64,000 nt of DNA, taken from NCBI GenBank assembly GCA_963824475.1, contig CAWGPR010000012.1, forward strand, positions 744,001 to 808,000, given 5' to 3'. Numbering within the stretch: the first letter of the stretch is position 1; every line of letters begins with the position of its first letter. The notes under the pieces were generated by a model. That model was not told the origin of the DNA. It searched no databases and was given only the letters and a program-made list of their open reading frames with translations. Source of the stretch: Roseiarcus sp963824475. Its GTDB lineage: Bacteria; Pseudomonadota; Alphaproteobacteria; Rhizobiales; Beijerinckiaceae. Position numbers and translations under genes: made by a program. Positions 59,381 through 64,000 of the stretch are shown here, in pieces.

Positions 59381-59575
59381 CTACAAGTCCGATTCGATGC
59401 TCTCCCAGGGGGTGGCGGTCTTGGCGTCGTCGTCAAAGGTCGCGATGCGGCGGTCAAGCCCGCGCGCTAGCGCGGGAGTCAACTGAACCTCCTCTGCGGT
59501 GAGGCTGTCCCACAGGTCACCGATGAGGTCGAGGCCCTCTTTCGGGCTCAGGCGAGAAATGTCGAGCGTGGGCAT
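59381..59575 (-). CDS. Putative addiction-module antitoxin, orphan
   Basis: A 64-residue acidic protein. MPTLDISRLSPKEGLDLIGDLWDSL and the C-terminal TPWESI match the small addiction-module component family that normally partners a RelE/ParE-type toxin. The toxin gene should follow on the same strand, but only about 130 bases of non-coding DNA remain before the end of the aco E2 gene and none is seen. It is probably an orphan left after toxin loss. Confidence 0.75.
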   Translation of the reverse strand: MPTLDISRLSPKEGLDLIGDLWDSLTAEEVQLTPALARGLDRRIATFDDDAKTATPWESIESDL

Positions 59576-59670
59576 CGGCTTAGAATAGCTTGTTTGCAGC
59601 GGTACGGCGAGGGTCTCTCTCGCGGGAATTGTAGAATTGCAACGGTGAAAGCTTTGTCAATTCCCCCTGC

Positions 59671-60648
59671 CTACCGCGCCGCCTTGGTCAACCTGCGCGC
59701 GGTCGCCGCGTCGGTCACCAGCGTGGTGGGCTTCAGCGCCTTGATCGCGCCCGCGATCGCCGCCTGCTTGTGCGCCCCGCCGGCGGCGAGCACCCGAACT
59801 GGCGCTGCGCGCACGGCTTCAAGCGGAACTGACATCACGCGCTGGTTCAGCGGATGATCAACGAGCCGGCCTGCGCGGTCGAAGACGTTGCACAGCATTT
59901 CGCCGACGCCGCCATATTCGCTGAGCGCCTTGCGGTCGGCCTCGCCGATGAGCGCGAAACGGGCGATCGCTGCGTCCGATCCCAGCGAGCCGACGCTGAC
60001 CACCACCGCGTCGAGCGCTTGAGCGAAATCGTAAACGGACTTGAGGCCGCAGCGGTCGATCAAGGCGGCCTTGGTCGCCGGGCTGTCGACGAGCGCGGGC
60101 GAGGGAATGAGATAGCAATCGGCGTCGAAGGCGCGCGCGAAGGCGGAGGGAAACTCGGCCGGATTATCGTGCGCGAAGTGGGTGACGCCGCCGACCAGCG
60201 AGACGACGCTCAGACCTTTCAGCGAGCGCTCGCGCAAATATTCCAGCGACCGGTTGAGCGTGCGCCCCCACCCGAGCCCGATCTTCATGTCGTTGCGCAG
60301 CAGCCCCGAAACGTGCTCGCCGAGCGCCGCGGCGATCGGCGCCGTCGGGTCCGCGGAGTCCGAGGATAGCGGCGCTACGATCGCCTCGGAAAATCCGTGG
60401 AGCTTGCACAACGCCGCTTCCAGACCGCCAAGCTCCGCGTCGCCGCGCGAAAGCGCGATGCGCACCTCGCCGAGCGCCTTCGCATCCGCCAGCATTCTGA
60501 CCACGGTCACCCGCCCGACGCCGAGCGCCTCGGCGATGGCGCTCTGGGTCATCTCCTCGACGAAATACATCCAGGCCGCTCGCTGCCTGAGGCGCTCGCT
60601 GCGCTTGGGCGGGCGCAAGACGTCGCCGACCGAAAGGCGCTCAGTCAT
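59671..60648 (-). CDS. SorC/DeoR-type sugar-binding transcriptional regulator
   Basis: A 325-residue regulator. An N-terminal helix-turn-helix (about residues 22-58: AAWMYFVEEMTQSAIAEALG, VGRVTVVRML) is followed by a SorC-type effector domain. That domain contains GLGWGRTLNRSLEYL, SLVGGVTHFAHDNPAEF and AAGGAHKQAAIAGAI. Such proteins bind phosphorylated sugars or polyols and repress or activate catabolic operons. The nearest catabolic operon is aco, 0.4 kb away on the other strand, but no direct link can be shown. Confidence 0.88.
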   Translation of the reverse strand: MTERLSVGDVLRPPKRSERLRQRAAWMYFVEEMTQSAIAEALGVGRVTVVRMLADAKALGEVRIALSRGDAELGGLEAALCKLHGFSEAIVAPLSSDSADPTAPIAAALGEHVSGLLRNDMKIGLGWGRTLNRSLEYLRERSLKGLSVVSLVGGVTHFAHDNPAEFPSAFARAFDADCYLIPSPALVDSPATKAALIDRCGLKSVYDFAQALDAVVVSVGSLGSDAAIARFALIGEADRKALSEYGGVGEMLCNVFDRAGRLVDHPLNQRVMSVPLEAVRAAPVRVLAAGGAHKQAAIAGAIKALKPTTLVTDAATARRLTKAAR

Positions 60649-60723
60649 AAATCCCCTTCTTGATCGATCCTTGCGGCCAGCTCAACCCCCTTGCGACGGC
60701 GAAGGCAACCGATGCTAGACGGC

Positions 60724-61701
60724 TCACATCACACTGTCGAGGAATGAGGCGACGGCAATGATGAGCCCGGCGAGGGCCGCCAGGATGACCAAGCCGAGAA
60801 TGACGACGCGGTCCTCGCTCCATCCGCCCAGCGGCGGCGCGGGATGTGGCTCGAGGCGAGCGGCCGGGCGCGAGATTTGGTCAGGCGCGCCCATAACGAC
60901 AAAACCCTGCGCCGGCCGAGCGCCTGTCGAGGCCGCAGGCAAAGTATCGCCGCCGAGCGCGGCGCGCTGGGTGGTCCAAACTGCGCGCTTGGGCTCGATT
61001 GCGCGTCGCGGCGCGCGCCGTTCCGCGCCCGCGCCGGCGATCCAGACGAAGGCCGCTCCAAGGGCCGGCGCGAAGGGGACAAGCGCCGGCGCGTTGGAGT
61101 GGACCCAGCCGGAAAGAAGCGGATCAGAAACCGCCATCTCGCCCGCAATCCAACCGAGAACGACGGCGCCCAGCGTCAGGATCACCGGCGCGTGACGGAT
61201 GATTCGGGTCAGGATGAGGCTGCCGTAGACGATAATGGGTATGCTCAGAAGGACGCCCAGAGCCAGGAGCCAGGAATTTCCCTTCGCGATCGCCGCCAGC
61301 GCCACGACATTGTCGAGGCTCATCGCCGCGTCGGCCAAGGCGATGGTCGCCGCCGCCGCGAGAAGATCGCCTGCGCCGGCGTTGCCTGAAGCCACGAAGT
61401 GTTCGTCGTCGGCCTCCCGCGCGCGGACATTGAGGGCGATGACGATGAGCGTCCACGCCGCAATGAGTTTCACAAGCGGCACGTCGAGAAGGGCGTTGGC
61501 GAACGCGAGCATGCCGAGCCTCAGCGCGACCGCGCCAACCGCGCCGAGCATCACCGCCTGGCGCGTTTCCGCGGCGGGCAGCCGTGAGCAGGCGAGCGCG
61601 ATGACGAGGGCGTTGTCGGCGCCGAGCAAGAGATCGATGCAGAACACCTGCAGGAGGACGACGATCCCCGCGACGGCGTCAATCACGCCCGCGTCTCCCA
61701 T
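60724..61701 (-). CDS. TerC family membrane protein
   Basis: A 325-residue integral membrane protein. The TerC core has seven helices, with the paired acidic motifs FCIDLLLGADNALVIALA in helix 1 and IALADAAMSLDNVVALAA in the second half, thought to bind metal. Members are linked to manganese or tellurite handling. Unusual here is an Arg/Pro/Ala-rich insertion (about residues 225-290) followed by an extra C-terminal helix (about 298-322), beyond the normal TerC end. It lies 64 bases downstream of hflC on the same strand. Confidence 0.85.
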   Translation of the reverse strand: MGDAGVIDAVAGIVVLLQVFCIDLLLGADNALVIALACSRLPAAETRQAVMLGAVGAVALRLGMLAFANALLDVPLVKLIAAWTLIVIALNVRAREADDEHFVASGNAGAGDLLAAAATIALADAAMSLDNVVALAAIAKGNSWLLALGVLLSIPIIVYGSLILTRIIRHAPVILTLGAVVLGWIAGEMAVSDPLLSGWVHSNAPALVPFAPALGAAFVWIAGAGAERRAPRRAIEPKRAVWTTQRAALGGDTLPAASTGARPAQGFVVMGAPDQISRPAARLEPHPAPPLGGWSEDRVVILGLVILAALAGLIIAVASFLDSVM

Positions 61702-61765
61702 CGAGCGCCCCTGCGGGAAGCCGCGCGCCGAAGCCTGGGCGCCGAAGCCGCGGCGCGCACCGGGC

Positions 61766-62674
61766 TCAAGGCTTTGGCCCCTCCGAGACCGGCGCCGGCC
61801 CGGCCTCTGGCTTGGGGCCCGATTTTAGAGTCTGGATGAAGTCGGCGTCGGGGCTCAGCACGATCGTCGGCGCCGAATTCGCAAGGGCGTGGCGATAGGT
61901 CTGGAGCGAACGATAGAAGGAATAGAACTGCGCGTCTTGTGCATAGGCGTCGGTCAAGGTCTTGTTGGCTTCGGCGTCGCCTTCGCCGCGCGCGACCGCC
62001 GCGGCCCGTTGCGCTTCTGACAAAAGCACGGTGCGGTCGCGGTCCGCGCGGGCCATGATTTGCTGCGCCCATTCGAATCCTTGCGCGCGCAATTCCTTGG
62101 CCTCGCGCTCGCGCTCCGATTTCATGCGGTCGTAGATCGCCTGGCTTGTCTCCATCGGCAAGTCGGATCGGTCGAAGCGCACTTCGTCAACGGCGATGCC
62201 GAGCGGCTTGGCCTTGGCTGCGACCTCACCCTTGATGACATCGAGGATATGCCCGCGCTCCTCGGTCAGAAGCGCGCGCAGCGGAACCTGGCCAAGCTCG
62301 CGCCGGGCGGAGGAACTCACGAGCTGAGCGAGCTGCGCATTCGCCGCTTCGTTCGTCCGCAACGCCTGATAAAAGCGCAACGGATCGAAGATGCGATAGC
62401 GGGCGTAGGGGCGCACTTCGAGCCGCTTCTGGTCGCCCATGATGACCTGCTCTAGCGGCGGCTCGAGCAGGAGCGAACGGGTGGATGTGACGTAGACGCT
62501 GTCGATGAACGGCGCCTTGAATTTGAGGCCGGGCTCATCGACGACGCCAACCGGCGCGCCAAGCCGCACGACCAAAGCCTGCTCGCCCTCGTTGACGATG
62601 TAGACCGAGGCGGCGATGAGGTAAAGGACGACCGCCGCGACGCCGAGCGCGGCCAACAGCGGTTGGCGCCTCAT
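61766..62674 (-). CDS. hflC: Membrane protease modulator HflC
   Basis: Forms with HflK a large SPFH cage around the FtsH protease. The 302-residue product has an N-terminal membrane helix (about residues 8-28), the SPFH/prohibitin domain (IVNEGEQALVVRLGAPVG, GLKFKAPFIDSVY), and a long helix with REREAKELRAQGFEWAQQIMARADRDR. A short disordered C-tail ends it. The start overlaps the hflK stop by four bases, so stoichiometric synthesis is expected. Confidence 0.92.
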   Translation of the reverse strand: MRRQPLLAALGVAAVVLYLIAASVYIVNEGEQALVVRLGAPVGVVDEPGLKFKAPFIDSVYVTSTRSLLLEPPLEQVIMGDQKRLEVRPYARYRIFDPLRFYQALRTNEAANAQLAQLVSSSARRELGQVPLRALLTEERGHILDVIKGEVAAKAKPLGIAVDEVRFDRSDLPMETSQAIYDRMKSEREREAKELRAQGFEWAQQIMARADRDRTVLLSEAQRAAAVARGEGDAEANKTLTDAYAQDAQFYSFYRSLQTYRHALANSAPTIVLSPDADFIQTLKSGPKPEAGPAPVSEGPKP

Positions 62675-63768
62675 TTGCCAGGCTCCTCCGCCGGCGCAGG
62701 CAGTTTGAATTCGGTCACCGGCATAACGGGAACGACGCTCGTGACGCCCTTTCCGGATGTGTCGACGATCACCTTGGAGGATCGGCGCAACAGCTCGTCG
62801 ACGCTGTCCATATAGAGACGCCGGGCGGTGACCTCCTTGGCCGCTTCATAGGTTCTCAACAGCGGCGTGAAAGCGTCCGCGTCGCCGCGCGCAAGGTTGA
62901 CGACTTGGATCTTGTAGGCTTCGGCTTCTTGCCGGATGCGCTCGGCGTCGCCGCGCGCTCTCGGCAGGATGTCGTTGGCGTAGGCCTCGGCCTCGTTGCG
63001 CGCGCGCTCCTGGTCGGCGCGAGCCCGCTGCACGTCGTTGAACGCGTCGATGACGGCTGGAGGCGGCTCGACGCGCTGCAACTGAACCTGTGTGATCTCG
63101 ACACCGGTTTGCTCGTCGTCGAGCAGCTTCTGCAGCAGCGCCTGCGTCTCGTCGGCGATCTGCTGGCGCTTGTCCGACATCGCCGCCTGGATGGGGGTGC
63201 GGCTGATGATGTCGCGCAGCGCCCCTTCGGCCGCGATCCTCACCGCAAGCTCAGGATTGTCCACCTTGAATAGGAACTGGCCCGGATCGCGGATCTTCCA
63301 GAATACAGCGCCGTCCGCTTCCACGATGTTCTCGTCCCCGGTCAGCATTTGCCGACCGCGGCCCGTCTCACTGTCCGTCGGCGCGCCCGGCGACGGAGCG
63401 CCAAGCTGGATCTGATTGATCTGCGTCACTTTGGGCAGGAGCACAGAGTCGATCGGGTACGGCAGGTGGACGTGCAGGCCGGGTTCGGTGGTCGCCACCC
63501 ATCGACCGAAGCGCAGCACGACGCCCTGCTCGTCCGGTTCAACCCGGTAGAGGGAAGTGGAGAGCCAGGCGAGGAGGACGAGGCCCGCCAAGGCGACAAC
63601 CCCGCGTCGGTCGAGGCGGGGCAAGCGGAAGAGGTCGCCGACGCTGGCGCGAAGGGCGCCCCATACATTCAGCGGGACTGCGAACGGATCGTCCTCGCGC
63701 GCCTCCCGATTCACGGGAGCCTCCTTACCCGTTTCGACAGCGATCGCCCGCGCTTCAGTCCTGTCCAA
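62671..63768 (-). CDS. hflK: Membrane protease modulator HflK
   Basis: Partner of HflC in the FtsH-regulating complex. The 365-residue product has a charged cytoplasmic N-tail, one membrane helix (about residues 57-75) and an SPFH domain (YRVEPDEQGVVLRFGRWVATTEPGLHVHLPYPIDSV). The long EAEAYANDILPRARGDAERIRQEAEAYK coiled helix follows in two stretches. The N-tail is shorter and less Gly-rich than in E. coli HflK. It starts 14 bases after the rlmN stop, and the genes probably form rlmN-hflK-hflC or a shorter unit. Confidence 0.92.
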   Translation of the reverse strand: MDRTEARAIAVETGKEAPVNREAREDDPFAVPLNVWGALRASVGDLFRLPRLDRRGVVALAGLVLLAWLSTSLYRVEPDEQGVVLRFGRWVATTEPGLHVHLPYPIDSVLLPKVTQINQIQLGAPSPGAPTDSETGRGRQMLTGDENIVEADGAVFWKIRDPGQFLFKVDNPELAVRIAAEGALRDIISRTPIQAAMSDKRQQIADETQALLQKLLDDEQTGVEITQVQLQRVEPPPAVIDAFNDVQRARADQERARNEAEAYANDILPRARGDAERIRQEAEAYKIQVVNLARGDADAFTPLLRTYEAAKEVTARRLYMDSVDELLRRSSKVIVDTSGKGVTSVVPVMPVTEFKLPAPAEEPGK

Positions 63769-63781
63769 CCGCCAAACTCTC

Positions 63782-64000
63782 CTAAAGCATCAGGCGAGCG
63801 CGAGCGCGCAGCTTTTCGCTCTCGCTCTTGAGCTGGCCGCAGGCGGCGAGAATGTCCCGGCCCCGCGGCGTGCGCACCGGGCTCGCGTAGCCGGCGTTGA
63901 AGACGATCTCCGAGAAGCGCTCGATCGTCTCCCAGTCCGAGCACTCGAACGCGCTTCCGGGCCAGGGATTGAACGGGATGAGGTTGATCTTGGCGGGCAG
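63782..64000 (-). CDS. rlmN: 23S rRNA (adenine2503-C2)-methyltransferase, C-terminus
   Basis: The last 72 codons of a radical-SAM RNA methyltransferase; the gene continues beyond the window. Visible are INLIPFNPWPGSAFECSD and then VRTPRGRDILAACGQL, whose Cys is the second, methyl-accepting catalytic cysteine of RlmN. The stop (63782-63784) is followed by hflK on the same strand. Confidence 0.88.
   Translation of the reverse strand: MPAKINLIPFNPWPGSAFECSDWETIERFSEIVFNAGYASPVRTPRGRDILAACGQLKSESEKLRARARLML

Overview
The window reads as chromosomal DNA of a high-GC alphaproteobacterium, most likely Hyphomicrobiales. The clues are the DUF4164-zapA block divergent from tkt-gap-pgk, a GTG-started mraZ opening an alphaproteobacterial division and cell-wall cluster, DUF4260, and many short palindromic repeats of the kind common in that order. 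A PQQ alcohol/methanol-family dehydrogenase with a lanthanide-type active site, paired with a c-type cytochrome, hints at a methylotroph or alcohol oxidiser such as Beijerinckiaceae. That assignment is inference.

Layout. 0.3-2.0 kb: leuA. 2.2-5.2 kb: a ParB-like small protein, an MFS exporter with its MarR regulator, zapA and DUF4164. 5.3-10.0 kb: tkt, gap, pgk. 10.1-11.0 kb: a MITE, palindromic repeats and an orphan PIN toxin without a start codon. 11.0-12.6 kb: thioesterase and ferredoxin-like protein. 12.6-21.25 kb: a block holding a methyltransferase, cupin, DUF2934 protein, phosphoketolase (xfp), glycogen phosphorylase (glgP) and a broken SDR, bounded by ~0.2 kb imperfect inverted repeats. 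21.5-22.9 kb: RraA-like protein and SRAP peptidase. 23.4-34.9 kb: the dcw operon mraZ-rsmH-ftsL-ftsI-murE-murF-mraY-murD-ftsW-murG with a clear MraZ operator; it stops at murG without murC, murB, ddl or ftsQAZ. 34.9-40.6 kb: LysR, DUF4260, an MBL hydrolase and an emrAB pump with a MarR repressor and operator. 41.0-48.9 kb: uraH and an aceE-aceF-lpd pyruvate dehydrogenase operon of the homodimeric-E1 type, with an epimerase, again between inverted copies of an 85-bp repeat. 49.2-53.2 kb: small secreted and hypothetical proteins, CBS-BON protein, asparaginase, ankyrin protein. 53.3-59.3 kb: cytochrome c, PQQ dehydrogenase and a divergent acoABC-like operon. 59.4-64 kb: orphan antitoxin, SorC regulator, TerC protein, hflCK and the 3' end of rlmN.

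Functional theme. Three separate routes to activated acetyl units occur here: phosphoketolase (acetyl phosphate), AceEF-Lpd (acetyl-CoA from pyruvate) and an acetoin-dehydrogenase-like complex. Two of them lie inside repeat-bounded blocks, which suggests they were acquired as cassettes. The PQQ dehydrogenase, cytochrome and aco genes may form an alcohol/diol-to-acetyl-CoA module.

Data quality. At least four genes (glgP 5' end, the SDR, a small secreted protein, the aco E2) are split by what looks like a single-base indel. Residual sequencing error is a serious alternative to real gene decay. Gene calls rest on recognised motifs, not on database searches.
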